From positions 1 to 46,593 of IMG/VR virus record IMGVR_UViG_3300005577_000011: a DNA stretch of 46,593 nucleotides. One strand, given 5' to 3'. Position 1 is the stretch's first letter, and each line of letters starts with the position of its first letter. The notes under the pieces are model-generated. The model saw only the letters and a list, made by a program, of their open reading frames with translations. It made no database searches and had not been told where the DNA came from. The DNA is from a virus. The translations under genes were made by a program, and so were the position numbers. Below, piece by piece: positions 31,848 to 38,268 of the stretch.

Positions 31848-32788
31848 GATTGCGTCTCCTCATTCTCAAACTCGGCGAGCATCCACGCCGGAGGCTCGGG
31901 TGCGTAGACCGGTGAGTATGTCGGCCATTCGTTTGCCGCGAGGCACTTCGCGAACAACTCGGCCGCGCGGTCGTTTCGCTGCCGCGCGATGTGAATCCAC
32001 GCTTCCGGCAGATCGACGAACCGCGCCTGATACGGCGGCGTCATCTCGACGACGGGGAAACGGAAGCGCAGACGCCCCGCCAGATCGACATCCGGATGGC
32101 ACTGCTCTACGCCCTCCAGGTACCACGCCGCCTGAATGCCCCAGCCGTCATCCGCGGCCATCTTCTGAAGCATGCGGTCACTGATGCCCCGGCCGGTGGA
32201 CTTCGGATCGAGCAGGACCATGTGCCGCAACGCCAGATGGTCGACGCGTGCCCGGCAGAGGATCGGCCCGAGCGAGGTAGCCCGCCGCCAAATCAGCGTA
32301 ACTTCCGAGTCGCCGATCGGCCAGTCGTCATACTCGTCGCGCAGCAGGCGGATCATCGACTCGGCCGCGGACTGCACGTGCTCGCCCTTCTCGCGGTTCA
32401 GGACGATCGCGCCGGTCGCTTCCTGGGCCTTCTTCCACGCTGCCGCTTTGCCGCTCCACGTCTTGTACGCGCCGCCCTGGTCGGTCGTGACTGGCGCGTC
32501 CTCGGGGTCGGCAACGAGGCACTGGTTGATCGTGCCCAGGACGAGAGCATGGACCACAGTTCCGAGATCCTGCGCGTCGGACGAATCGAACAACTCCGGC
32601 CACGCCAGTTTCCCATCAGGGAGGCGCTTGGTCAGCTTCGGATGACGAGCAGCGAAATCGGCAGGCGATCCGCTGAATAGCCGCTTGATCCCCGAACTGG
32701 TCAGCGAAGGTTCGGGTGTTGGGTCCTGATGGTACCGCGCAGCGTCGATGTTCGGATGCACTCCGCAGAGGAGATAGTTACTGGACAT
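31844..32788 (-). CDS. RecE/YqaJ-like PD-(D/E)XK exonuclease
   Basis: 314 aa from ATG 32788, GGGAGG upstream. Nuclease core: GTVVHALVLG, CRARVDHL (Asp183), VLLDPKST (Asp194, Lys196) and a following IQAAWYLEG helix with the usual Gln, the pattern of RecB/Exo VIII-type phage exonucleases. It degrades one strand of double-strand ends to start recombination. Starts inside the last codons of the HNH gene (11-base overlap). Forms a recombination set with the ATPase and RusA. Confidence 0.82.
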   Translation of the reverse strand: MSSNYLLCGVHPNIDAARYHQDPTPEPSLTSSGIKRLFSGSPADFAARHPKLTKRLPDGKLAWPELFDSSDAQDLGTVVHALVLGTINQCLVADPEDAPVTTDQGGAYKTWSGKAAAWKKAQEATGAIVLNREKGEHVQSAAESMIRLLRDEYDDWPIGDSEVTLIWRRATSLGPILCRARVDHLALRHMVLLDPKSTGRGISDRMLQKMAADDGWGIQAAWYLEGVEQCHPDVDLAGRLRFRFPVVEMTPPYQARFVDLPEAWIHIARQRNDRAAELFAKCLAANEWPTYSPVYAPEPPAWMLAEFENEETQS

Positions 32789-33281
32789 GCTGGCGGCGCC
32801 TCCCTGCCACGATGTGGCCAATGTATGGCGGACTCGTAGCGTAATCGCGCGCTATCTCCGTTCGGGTTTCGCCGCGCGCATGTCGCCGGCGGATGATCGG
32901 AATTTCGGCGTCAGGTATGTGCGTGCGCGGGTTCGCGTCGCCGCTCAGCCGCATGAACGTGCCGTGACGAATCGCATCGCGGACGTTTTCCGATCGGGTC
33001 ACCCAACGAAGATTTGTGGCGATGTTGTTCGTTGGAACGCCGTCTCGATGCCCAACCTCATGACCCGCTGGCGGCTCGCCGTGAAACGTGATGGTCACCA
33101 TCCGGTGAATCGCCTCGTTCTTTCGGCGACCGTCCGGATGCTTGATGGACACGTAGTAATAGTTGCCTCGGTCCTTGCGCGCCTTAACTGATCGCCATTT
33201 TCCGCCAACCGTGCGCACGCGGCCAAGGTTGCTCACTTCATATTCTGGATTTCGCGGGTACGGCCTAATCTCCTCTCTCAT
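32778..33281 (-). CDS. NUMOD4-HNH endonuclease
   Basis: 167 aa. NUMOD4 start (IRPYPRNPEYEVSNLGRVRT), then HNH core: AIHRMVTITFHG, AGHEVGHRDG, NNIATNLRWVTRSEN. A C-terminal helix-turn-helix-like part (AEIPIIRRRHARGETRTEIA) probably recognises DNA. Free-standing homing endonucleases of this type spread between phage genomes; its insertion within the operon, coupled by ATGA with its upstream neighbour, suggests it is expressed with it. Confidence 0.85.
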   Translation of the reverse strand: MREEIRPYPRNPEYEVSNLGRVRTVGGKWRSVKARKDRGNYYYVSIKHPDGRRKNEAIHRMVTITFHGEPPAGHEVGHRDGVPTNNIATNLRWVTRSENVRDAIRHGTFMRLSGDANPRTHIPDAEIPIIRRRHARGETRTEIARDYATSPPYIGHIVAGRRRQHVQ

Positions 33282-33568
33282 CGCACCTCCGGCGCCGTCG
33301 TCTCGGCGAGATCGAAGCTGTTGACGGCGGCGATCACTTGGGCGAGAGGGAGGTAGGTTTCAACTTCCTGTAGCAGGATGGTGCGTCTCACCTCGACGGG
33401 CCATACGTCATCGATGTACTCAAACTCGACGAACGTCCGCCGCTCTTCGGGGGTTTGATTCTCCGGCCGCGTGCGAACCTGCCGCCATTCTCTGCGCGGT
33501 CGGTCGACCATTTCAATGCTGGTGATCTCGACTCTGTACCGAATCTGTGGTTGAATTGTCTCGTTCAA
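33278..33568 (-). CDS. First gene of the recombination operon, unknown
   Basis: 96 aa from TTG 33568, chosen because AGGAGGAG lies perfectly before it. Beta-rich (YRVEITSIEMVDRPRREW, FVEFEYIDDVWPVEV), with no motif. Its leader contains a hairpin (33589-33614). Confidence 0.65.
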   Translation of the reverse strand: MNETIQPQIRYRVEITSIEMVDRPRREWRQVRTRPENQTPEERRTFVEFEYIDDVWPVEVRRTILLQEVETYLPLAQVIAAVNSFDLAETTAPEVR

Positions 33569-33588
33569 GATTCTCCTCCTGTTTCGCG

Positions 33589-33625
33589 AAGGGCGCGGTT
33601 ACGGCCGCGCCTTTCTGCTTTTTTA
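33589..33625 (+). terminator. Hairpin plus T-run, plus-strand orientation
   Basis: AAGGGCGCGG, loop TTACGG, CCGCGCCTTT, then CTGCTTTTTT. As written it is a plus-strand terminator although no plus gene lies upstream; it could stop antisense transcripts. In the minus direction the hairpin lies in the leader of the recombination operon, 20 bases before its ribosome site, and may act there as an attenuator or pause. Confidence 0.5.
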
Positions 33626-33701
33626 CCTTATCTCCAGATGTGGCGCCTGACCGCGTAGCGAAACCATCCGAACTCGCAGCGCAGACGAAAGAAGGCTGGC
33701 A

Positions 33702-33875
33702 TCAGCGCGCCTCCCGCATGTCGAGCCACGCACGAACTGCCGCATTGCCCCCGCGTCGAAGTAGTTCCGTGTGCTGATGCGGGAAGATGCGGATCGTAAC
33801 CTGTTCCAATCGCTGACCCTTGCTCTCCATCGGCGGGCGTCCGGGTCGTGGGCTGCCCTTCTTCGGCTTCTTCAT
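33702..33875 (-). CDS. Arc/RHH-type repressor, leaderless
   Basis: 57 aa. Basic N-terminus (MKKPKKGSPRPGRPPM), then a strand (LEQVTIRIFPHQH) and helix pair (LLRRGGNAAVRAWLDMRE) as in ribbon-helix-helix proteins. ATG 33875 lies eight bases after a strong -10 and has no SD. First gene of the leftward transcript, facing the early rightward promoter, so it is a good candidate for the lysogeny or early-gene switch. Confidence 0.7.
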   Translation of the reverse strand: MKKPKKGSPRPGRPPMESKGQRLEQVTIRIFPHQHTELLRRGGNAAVRAWLDMREAR

Positions 33876-33883
33876 GAGGAGCC

Positions 33884-33912
33884 AATATAGGCCCTCCAGA
33901 ACATTTTGGCAA
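33884..33912 (-). promoter_or_regulatory. Strong leftward leaderless promoter
   Basis: Minus strand: TTGCCA (33912-33907), 17-base spacer, TATATT (33889-33884), eight bases to ATG 33875. Each hexamer is one mismatch from the sigma70 consensus, the best promoter I see in the window. Confidence 0.8.
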
Positions 33913-33920
33913 GTCCCTTG
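33910..33920. promoter_or_regulatory. Candidate operator between back-to-back promoters
   Basis: CAAGTCCCTTG is an inverted repeat (CAAG/CTTG) overlapping both -35 hexamers. GGCAAG also repeats directly at 33908 and 33928, exactly 20 bases apart, which suits an RHH repressor binding two turns of one DNA face. Confidence 0.45.
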
Positions 33921-33946
33921 ACTTTCAGGCAAGCCGGAAGTACATT
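33918..33946 (+). promoter_or_regulatory. Rightward early promoter, leaderless
   Basis: TTGACT (33918-33923), 17-base spacer, TACATT (33941-33946), six bases to ATG 33953. It is separated from the leftward -35 by five bases, so a repressor bound here would affect both. Confidence 0.75.
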
Positions 33947-33952
33947 GCTCGC

Positions 33953-34069
33953 ATGGAAAGCACGACAGCGCTTTTCGGTGGGAGACGTTGTCATTTCGAC
34001 GCGACGAGCGTCCGAACCGATCCTGGCGTGTGCGCCGGGACGTACAAGGATTTTGAGGAGGAAAGATAA
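33953..34069 (+). CDS. 38-aa leaderless first gene of the early operon
   Basis: ATG 33953 directly follows the rightward promoter; TAA overlaps the next ATG (TAATG), whose ribosome site AGGAGG is inside this frame. The product has two Cys and no known domain. Its position as the first early product resembles small Cro-like or anti-repressor genes, but it has no helix-turn-helix. It may also be only a translated leader. Confidence 0.5.
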   Translation: MESTTALFGGRRCHFDATSVRTDPGVCAGTYKDFEEER

Positions 34070-34248
34070 TGAACGCAGAGCAGATCGTGGGTCGCGCAAC
34101 ACAAGAGGAAGTGCTTGATCTAGTCAGGGAGATCATCCCCTCTCTGACCGAAGAGAACCTGTACGCAATACTCCTCGAAACGCTGACGGATGAGCAGATC
34201 GAAGAGCTTTACATCGCGTACGAGCAGAAATTGAAGGCGCGGCGATGA
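34069..34248 (+). CDS. Small acidic helical protein
   Basis: 59 aa with AGGAGGAAAG before the ATG. Wholly helical and acidic (QEEVLDLVREIIPSLTEEN, LTDEQIEELYIAYEQKL), basic end. Overlaps the next gene (ATGA). Unknown. Confidence 0.65.
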   Translation: MNAEQIVGRATQEEVLDLVREIIPSLTEENLYAILLETLTDEQIEELYIAYEQKLKARR

Positions 34249-34460
34249 CCACCGCGACCCTCTCCGCAGAATCGGAAGACGTCCTGAAGCACCTCGCGAG
34301 CATGCCCGGATTGGGCCATTCGTCGGTCACGAAGGCGCAGTTGTGGGAGATCATGCTCAGCACTGGCGGGGAACTACTTCTCGCTGGCCGCATTTACGAC
34401 ATCACGTCAAAGCACCTGGGCGCGGGCGTCTACCGCGTTTGCACGAAGGTCCGGCCATGA
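34245..34460 (+). CDS. Small early protein, unknown
   Basis: 71 aa, helical (ESEDVLKHLASMPGLG, KAQLWEIMLSTGGELLLAG) ending with a beta segment. ATGA overlaps at both ends show it belongs to the early operon. Confidence 0.65.
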   Translation: MTTATLSAESEDVLKHLASMPGLGHSSVTKAQLWEIMLSTGGELLLAGRIYDITSKHLGAGVYRVCTKVRP

Positions 34461-34660
34461 GCGCCGAACCCCACACCCTCACGCTGAAGTCGCAGCGCGT
34501 CGACAAGGCGCGTCGCGAAATGCTCTACCGCGCAACCTGTTCGTGCGGGTGGAAACTGTCGTATTCGATCACCGCTACGGGCGCTCGCAGAGAACACGCT
34601 GAGCACGTGCAGCAGTTTCTCGGCCCGGAAGCGCAAGAGCGCAGATTGGATGGTGAGTGA
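34457..34660 (+). CDS. Small early protein with CSC segment
   Basis: 67 aa; strands LTLKSQRVDKARREMLYRATCSCGWKLSY-like region split by turns, then a His/Glu-rich helix (ARREHAEHVQQFLG). Two close Cys plus His residues could bind metal. Coupled to both neighbours. Confidence 0.6.
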   Translation: MSAEPHTLTLKSQRVDKARREMLYRATCSCGWKLSYSITATGARREHAEHVQQFLGPEAQERRLDGE

Positions 34661-35121
34661 TGAAGCAAGCCAAGAGAGCGCCCTTGTCGCTGTCCCAATT
34701 GGTAATTACGGCCGTAACGAACAGCCCGGCCAACATGCACGAGGGTAAGCGTGCCTACTTCCCGCACATTCTCATCGGACGGACGAATGAACGCCCGAAG
34801 TTCTACCGCAGCGCCTCTCACGAGGGGTTGCAGGAGTGCCACGGCGAGTACATCACCATCAACGAGACGGGCGCATACGAGTCAACCATGGAAGCCTGCG
34901 ACGCGCTCGCTGAGTTGTTCGCGGCGGCCCCCGAATTGCTGAAAATCGCCGAAGTTGTGGCGTCGGCCGAAGCGCTGTCCGGGCCGGTGCAGGAGTCGGC
35001 GGCGCGGCTGGTCGCGAAGTTGGGGCGTCATCGGTTGCGGTGGGACACGCACGGCGGGCCGTACTTCCACGCTGATGGATCGCCATTCGACGCGCAGGCG
35101 GAAAGGGAGGACGGGCGATGA
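34660..35121 (+). CDS. Unknown early protein, 153 aa
   Basis: ATG 34660 overlaps the previous stop (TGATG); GTG 34657 is an alternative. N-terminal SQLVITAVTNSPANMHEGKR, a polar middle, and a helix ACDALAELFAAAPELLKIAEVV. Acidic C-terminus. Not recognised. Confidence 0.65.
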   Translation: MKQAKRAPLSLSQLVITAVTNSPANMHEGKRAYFPHILIGRTNERPKFYRSASHEGLQECHGEYITINETGAYESTMEACDALAELFAAAPELLKIAEVVASAEALSGPVQESAARLVAKLGRHRLRWDTHGGPYFHADGSPFDAQAEREDGR

Positions 35122-35183
35122 ATCCCGCATACACGACATCAGAGAATGCGCGCTGCGAGGAGTGCGGGGCGCCCGCTGCATGA
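35118..35183 (+). CDS. 21-aa CEECG microprotein
   Basis: ATG 35118 and TGA 35181-35183 both overlap neighbours by ATGA. The short product carries CEECG, half a zinc knuckle, followed downstream by a protein with two more CxxC pairs. Either a real micro-gene or a frame left by a break in a longer zinc-ribbon gene. Confidence 0.45.
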   Translation: MNPAYTTSENARCEECGAPAA

Positions 35184-35380
35184 ACATCGCCCTCGCCCTC
35201 TGCGTGGACTGCGATCGGCGCGTCGAGCTCCACGAAGGCCGATGCCCGATCTGCGCGGGAGCCTCGGTGATGCAGGTCGGCGGTATCGCGTCGCGGTTCG
35301 CGCGGCTACCGTTCCTACGCGTGCTCAGACGGGCTCACGTACCCGTCGACCAGCGGGCGCCGCATTCGGGGCGGAAGTGA
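35180..35380 (+). CDS. Zinc-ribbon small protein
   Basis: 66 aa. CVDC and CPIC, 11 residues between pairs (LCVDCDRRVELHEGRCPICAG region), form a rubredoxin-like zinc ribbon. The C-terminal half is Arg-rich and may bind nucleic acid. Coupled to the 21-aa frame by ATGA. Confidence 0.65.
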   Translation: MNIALALCVDCDRRVELHEGRCPICAGASVMQVGGIASRFARLPFLRVLRRAHVPVDQRAPHSGRK

Positions 35381-35423
35381 GGGTGTTTAAGACTATCGTC
35401 GCGCCTGTTCTGAAAGGGAAAGA

Positions 35424-35446
35424 GCCCGCCGGTCGATTCGGCGGGC
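35424..35446. other. Perfect eight-pair hairpin before the methyltransferase gene
   Basis: GCCCGCCG, loop GTCGATT, CGGCGGGC, ending 11 bases before ATG 35458. No T-run follows on the plus strand; on the minus strand it is followed by TCTTTCCCTTTC, so it could stop leftward transcription. In plus mRNA it could mask or set off the ribosome site. Confidence 0.45.
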
Positions 35447-35457
35447 CGTGGTGAAGA

Positions 35458-35859
35458 ATGGCTTACGTTGATTGGTATCAGGGCGCGCGTCGACAGACTC
35501 ACCAGACGCCCCGCGAGCTGTTTGATCGCCTACACGCACGATTCAACTTCACTATGGACGGCGCGGCCGAGCGGCGCAACCGTCTGCTGAAGCACGCATC
35601 GACGTTCGCGAGGCCGCTGCCGTGGAAGGGCGAGCGCGTGTTCTGCAATCCACCATGGTCGAACATCCGTCCGTTCGTGGAGCTTGCGGAGACCGCTGAT
35701 TTCGCTTGCTTGCTCGTACCGGCGCGAACGAATGCCCGATGGTTTCACCGCGCGCTGAGCCTAGGCGCCCGAGTTGAATTCTTCCTCGGAAAGCCGAAGT
35801 TCGTCGGGAACAAACACACCTCGCCGGTTGACTGCGTTCTCTTGCTCTTCGGCGCGTGA
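35458..35859 (+). CDS. DNA N6-adenine methyltransferase (Dam-type phage family)
   Basis: 133 aa. Matches the short phage N6-adenine methyltransferase family: TPRELFDRLHARFNFTMDGA, then FCNPPWSN (Asn64-Pro-Pro-Trp67, the catalytic DPPY-type motif) and LLVPARTNARWFH, ending with a VDCVLLLF strand. It methylates adenine in phage DNA, giving protection from restriction or timing signals. With the cytosine enzyme at 39755 the phage has two DNA-methylating activities. Confidence 0.85.
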   Translation: MAYVDWYQGARRQTHQTPRELFDRLHARFNFTMDGAAERRNRLLKHASTFARPLPWKGERVFCNPPWSNIRPFVELAETADFACLLVPARTNARWFHRALSLGARVEFFLGKPKFVGNKHTSPVDCVLLLFGA

Positions 35860-35903
35860 CCATCAGCAACGGCAGCAACCCTACCCTGCTGTCGCTCCAG
35901 CGC

Positions 35904-35941
35904 GGCACCGAACGCCCGTGGGTGCCGGTCTTCTTGTTTTT
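35904..35941 (+). terminator. Probable terminator after the methyltransferase gene
   Basis: GGCACC, an 11-base loop, GGTGCC, followed within eight bases by TTGTTTTT. The stem is short and the loop large, so efficiency is doubtful. Together with the promoter at 36118 it separates the two early transcription units. Confidence 0.5.
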
Positions 35942-36054
35942 CCACCTCAAATGAGGCGCGAAAAGAGGAAGAGGTGAGCGATTTCAAAGAAAGGTTGCAC
36001 CAAAGAAAAGAATGAATTTGAATCTGGAGTTGCTTCTGCATCTGCCTCTGAGGT

Positions 36055-36154
36055 GTTACCGAACGTTACATTCCATTACACCGTAGGTAACTCCCTCATT
36101 TTGTTGAATTTTGCCCGTTGACTTTGCGATGAAACGCATGTAACGTCTGTAACG
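36055..36154. promoter_or_regulatory. Cluster of GTTAC/GTAAC operator-like repeats
   Basis: TGTAACG occurs at 36139-36145 and 36148-36154 as direct repeats nine bases apart, and inverted as CGTTACA at 36064-36070. GTTACC (36055) and GGTAAC (36086) form a further inverted pair. The two direct copies cover the -10 and start region of the promoter at 36118-36146, as expected for repressor sites. Confidence 0.6.
36118..36146 (+). promoter_or_regulatory. Promoter for the wHTH replication-like gene
   Basis: TTGACT (36118-36123), 17-base spacer, TAACGT (36141-36146), then 11 bases to ATG 36158 with no SD. The leader would be only a few bases. Overlapped by the TGTAACG repeats. Confidence 0.6.
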
Positions 36155-36157
36155 CAA

Positions 36158-36547
36158 ATGTATACGAGGGTCTTCGAATCCATTCTCGACTCGTCGCTCA
36201 ACTTGCAGAGTGTCCCGACGGCCGCCCGGTGGTTGTGGATCACGATGCTCATCATTGCGGACAAGAATCGTACGGGCGTCGTCGACATGCCGGTTGAGCG
36301 GTTGGCTGCGAAGGCTGGGTTGAGCGTCGATGACACGAAGGCCGCACTCGAACTCCTCGGCGCGCCAGATCCAGAGTCACGCTCGCAGGCTGAAGAGGGG
36401 CGGCGCATCATCCCGATTCGCGAGGACTCAAGCCGCGGATGGCAGCTCGTCAACTGGGAAGAGTACAAGGTGGTGGCGAACGAGGAACAGCAGCGGGAGA
36501 TGACGCGCGAGCGCGTCCGCCGCTTCCGCGAGAAAAGGAAGGGCTGA
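36158..36547 (+). CDS. Winged-helix replication-organiser-like protein
   Basis: 129 aa, of a family common in phages: MYTRVFESILDSSLN, TAARWLWITMLIIADKNRTG, VVDMPVERLAAKAGLS (recognition helix region), DPESRS and WQLVNWEEYKVV, with a basic C-terminus (RERVRRFREKRKG). Such proteins resemble the N-terminal domain of phage replisome organisers and bind origins. No helicase-loader domain follows. Starts just behind its promoter. Confidence 0.72.
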   Translation: MYTRVFESILDSSLNLQSVPTAARWLWITMLIIADKNRTGVVDMPVERLAAKAGLSVDDTKAALELLGAPDPESRSQAEEGRRIIPIREDSSRGWQLVNWEEYKVVANEEQQREMTRERVRRFREKRKG

Positions 36548-36984
36548 TGCCGAGCGCAAACGATATGACCGATGACATGCCCGAAGTTGCGCGGATCGCG
36601 GCATTCGAGATTCACCACGACCGCCTGATGCGCGAGATTGAGCAACTGAAGAAAGATCGAGACTTCTGGAGTTCGGAGGCGAGTCGGCTGCGGGATGATG
36701 TGCGGCGTCTTCAGGACACGTGTGAAAACGAATGGGCCGCTCGCGTGGCCGAACTGATGCGCGAACGCGACAAAGAGCACGGACGGGCGGAGGGGATGCG
36801 TGACGCCATGTTGGCGTACGGCATTCGGCCGATCCCGATGGTCCTGCATTGCCCGAAGTGCCGAGGCCAGCATATCGACCGTGAAGAGTGGGCCACTTAC
36901 CCGCACAAGACGCATCGCTGCGAGCACTGCGGAGAACTCTTTCGCGTTGCTGAGATACCGACTGTCGGCGTGGAGGCTTTGTGA
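36547..36984 (+). CDS. Coiled-coil protein with C-terminal zinc ribbon
   Basis: 145 aa from ATG 36547 (TGATG). A charged coiled coil (HDRLMREIEQLKKDRDFW, ARVAELMRERDKEHGRA) and then a zinc ribbon with CPKCRGQHID and CEHCGELFR, a C-terminal module seen in many phage early proteins. Function not known; nucleic-acid contact likely. Confidence 0.7.
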   Translation: MPSANDMTDDMPEVARIAAFEIHHDRLMREIEQLKKDRDFWSSEASRLRDDVRRLQDTCENEWAARVAELMRERDKEHGRAEGMRDAMLAYGIRPIPMVLHCPKCRGQHIDREEWATYPHKTHRCEHCGELFRVAEIPTVGVEAL

Positions 36985-37175
36985 GTGACGCGACGGTTGA
37001 AGTTGGTCAGCGGGTCACGATAGCGGATTACTCAGAGGTTCATGGTAGATGTGGCGTCGTCTTCAGCGTGCAGGAGAACGGAATCATCATCGTGGAGCTT
37101 GATGGTCACGACGAGACGCTGTGGCCCGTCGAGTCCGGGCAGGTTGAAATTCACGCGTCGCCGAGGAACCCATGA
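36981..37175 (+). CDS. SH3/KOW-like small protein
   Basis: 64 aa from GTG 36981 (GTGA). Beta barrel pattern VEVGQRVTIADYSEVHGRCG, VVFSVQENGIIIVELDGH. Overlaps the next gene by ATGA. Unknown partner. Confidence 0.6.
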   Translation: MSDATVEVGQRVTIADYSEVHGRCGVVFSVQENGIIIVELDGHDETLWPVESGQVEIHASPRNP

Positions 37176-37327
37176 TCGAAGTCAGCATGCGCGCAATCGA
37201 GGTCGTCCTGAATGGCACAGAGCACGAGTCCACGAGCGACACCATCACCGAAATCCGGCGCGTGTTCGAGGCGCTTGCGGACGCTGCGGAAGAGGGTCCG
37301 TCGGTGCCGGTCGTATTCGTTCCGTGA
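37172..37327 (+). CDS. 51-aa small early protein
   Basis: ATGA overlap with the previous gene. Strand-helix-strand pattern (MRAIEVVLNGTEHES, TITEIRRVFEALADAAEE, VPVVFVP). No motif. Last gene before the Arc-family promoter. Confidence 0.6.
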   Translation: MIEVSMRAIEVVLNGTEHESTSDTITEIRRVFEALADAAEEGPSVPVVFVP

Positions 37328-37342
37328 TTTGAAAGATTTTGC

Positions 37343-37371
37343 TTGACGTAGCCGCGCGGTGGCCCCATATT
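37343..37371 (+). promoter_or_regulatory. Leaderless promoter of the Arc-family repressor
   Basis: TTGACG (37343-37348), 17-base spacer, CATATT (37366-37371), seven bases to ATG 37379. No SD. The preceding AAAGATTTTG is AT-rich, possibly an UP-type element. Confidence 0.7.
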
Positions 37372-37378
37372 GCTACCC

Positions 37379-37534
37379 ATGCCGAAGCGGGATGAACGAA
37401 TTGAGGGGCGGCTCAGGTGGTCGCGCGAACTGCATGACAAATTGGCGAAGGAAGCGGCGAAGAACCACCGCAGCCTGAACGCCGAAATCATCGTGCGGCT
37501 GGAGCAATCGTTCTACATCGAAGTCAAGCGGTAG
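37379..37534 (+). CDS. Arc-family ribbon-helix-helix repressor
   Basis: 51 aa, the size of phage P22 Arc. IEGRLRWSRELHDKLAKEA supplies the DNA-binding strand and first helix, and NHRSLNAEIIVRLEQSF the second helix, with the usual S-x-N-x-EI pattern. Expressed from its own leaderless promoter. Probably represses an early or late promoter, perhaps its own. Confidence 0.85.
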   Translation: MPKRDERIEGRLRWSRELHDKLAKEAAKNHRSLNAEIIVRLEQSFYIEVKR

Positions 37535-37546
37535 TTCATTCCTTGG

Positions 37547-37663
37547 ATGTTGGGCGGTGGCGGTAACCGCAACCTAGCGGAACTCCATCGCAGGGGCAGC
37601 GCCGGAAGCATCGTGCCGCCGCCGCTCAACATCGAGGGTGCGAATGGAAGCCCCTGCGAATAG
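37547..37663 (+). CDS. Possible 38-aa gene
   Basis: Open frame from ATG 37547 ending at a TAG that overlaps the next ribosome site. Codon third positions are GC-rich like real genes, and the end VPPPLNIEGANGSPCE is not low-complexity, but no ribosome site precedes the ATG. Weak. Confidence 0.3.
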   Translation: MLGGGGNRNLAELHRRGSAGSIVPPPLNIEGANGSPCE

Positions 37664-37672
37664 GAGGAAAGA

Positions 37673-37966
37673 ATGGCCACCAAGAAATCTTCCGAGCGTC
37701 CTGTCATCGTGACCACCGTCCACAAGGGAGTGTTCTTCGGCTTCGCGGAGGACACGTCCGGCGCAACCATCAAACTGAAACGCGCTCGGCTCTGCGTCTA
37801 CTGGTCGGCGGATCTGCGCGGATTCATGGGGCTCGCATCTGTCGGACCGAACCGCAACTGCAAGATCGGGCCGCCCGCCGACATCGAACTGCGTGACATC
37901 ACTGCTGTCCTTGAAGTTTCGCCGGAAGCCGTCACGAAGTGGGAGGCCGCGCCGTGGAACGGGTAA
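37673..37966 (+). CDS. DUF6948-like small phage protein
   Basis: 97 aa, start after AGGAGGAAAG. The pattern VIVTTVHKGVFFGFAEDTSG, CVYWSADLRGFMGLA, CKIGPPADIELRDITAVLE is familiar from a phage family that I believe is DUF6948. In other genomes it too precedes a Gly-rich repeat gene. Function unknown. Overlaps the next gene by 13 bases. Confidence 0.65.
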   Translation: MATKKSSERPVIVTTVHKGVFFGFAEDTSGATIKLKRARLCVYWSADLRGFMGLASVGPNRNCKIGPPADIELRDITAVLEVSPEAVTKWEAAPWNG

Positions 37967-38253
37967 TCCGTGGTGAACTGCCGACTTTGGCGAATGCCCA
38001 AGTCGGCTACGGCGACGGCTCCGGCGACGGCTCCGGCTACGGCTACGGCTCCGGCTACGGCTACGGCTCCGGCGACGGCGACGGCTCCGGCTCCGGCTAC
38101 GGCTACGGCGACGGCGACGGCTCCGGCTACGGCTACGGCGACGGCGACCAGCCAATGATCGCGGTCCTGAAGCGCTCAGAGGAAAAGGTCAGCGTGCGGA
38201 AGTACGTCATACCGAAGAAGGACACCACGGCGAGCACGGCGAGCGGCGAATAA
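37954..38253 (+). CDS. Gly-Tyr/Asp/Ser dipeptide-repeat protein
   Basis: 99 aa from GTG 37954 with GGGAGG eight bases upstream; the frame is open to GTG 37939. A short N-terminus (ERVIRGELPTLANAQV), then 24 dipeptides Gly-X with X only Tyr, Asp or Ser, then a basic C-terminal part with VIPKKDTTASTASGE. The repeat should be fully disordered, with Tyr spaced as in sticker-type low-complexity proteins. Role unknown. Confidence 0.7.
   Translation: MERVIRGELPTLANAQVGYGDGSGDGSGYGYGSGYGYGSGDGDGSGSGYGYGDGDGSGYGYGDGDQPMIAVLKRSEEKVSVRKYVIPKKDTTASTASGE
38005..38148 (+). repeat. Hexanucleotide tandem array, 24 units
   Basis: 144 bases made only of GGC followed by TAC, GAC or TCC. The units differ by single bases and the order is irregular. 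Such arrays change length by slippage in six-base steps, which would keep the frame open. Confidence 0.95.
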
Positions 38254-38268
38254 CTCGCGCGCTGCGGT

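Noticed and set aside
37574-38155. Arg/Ser-rich minus-strand protein
   Set aside because: It is the complement of the hexanucleotide array; the plus frame has a ribosome site and gene coupling.
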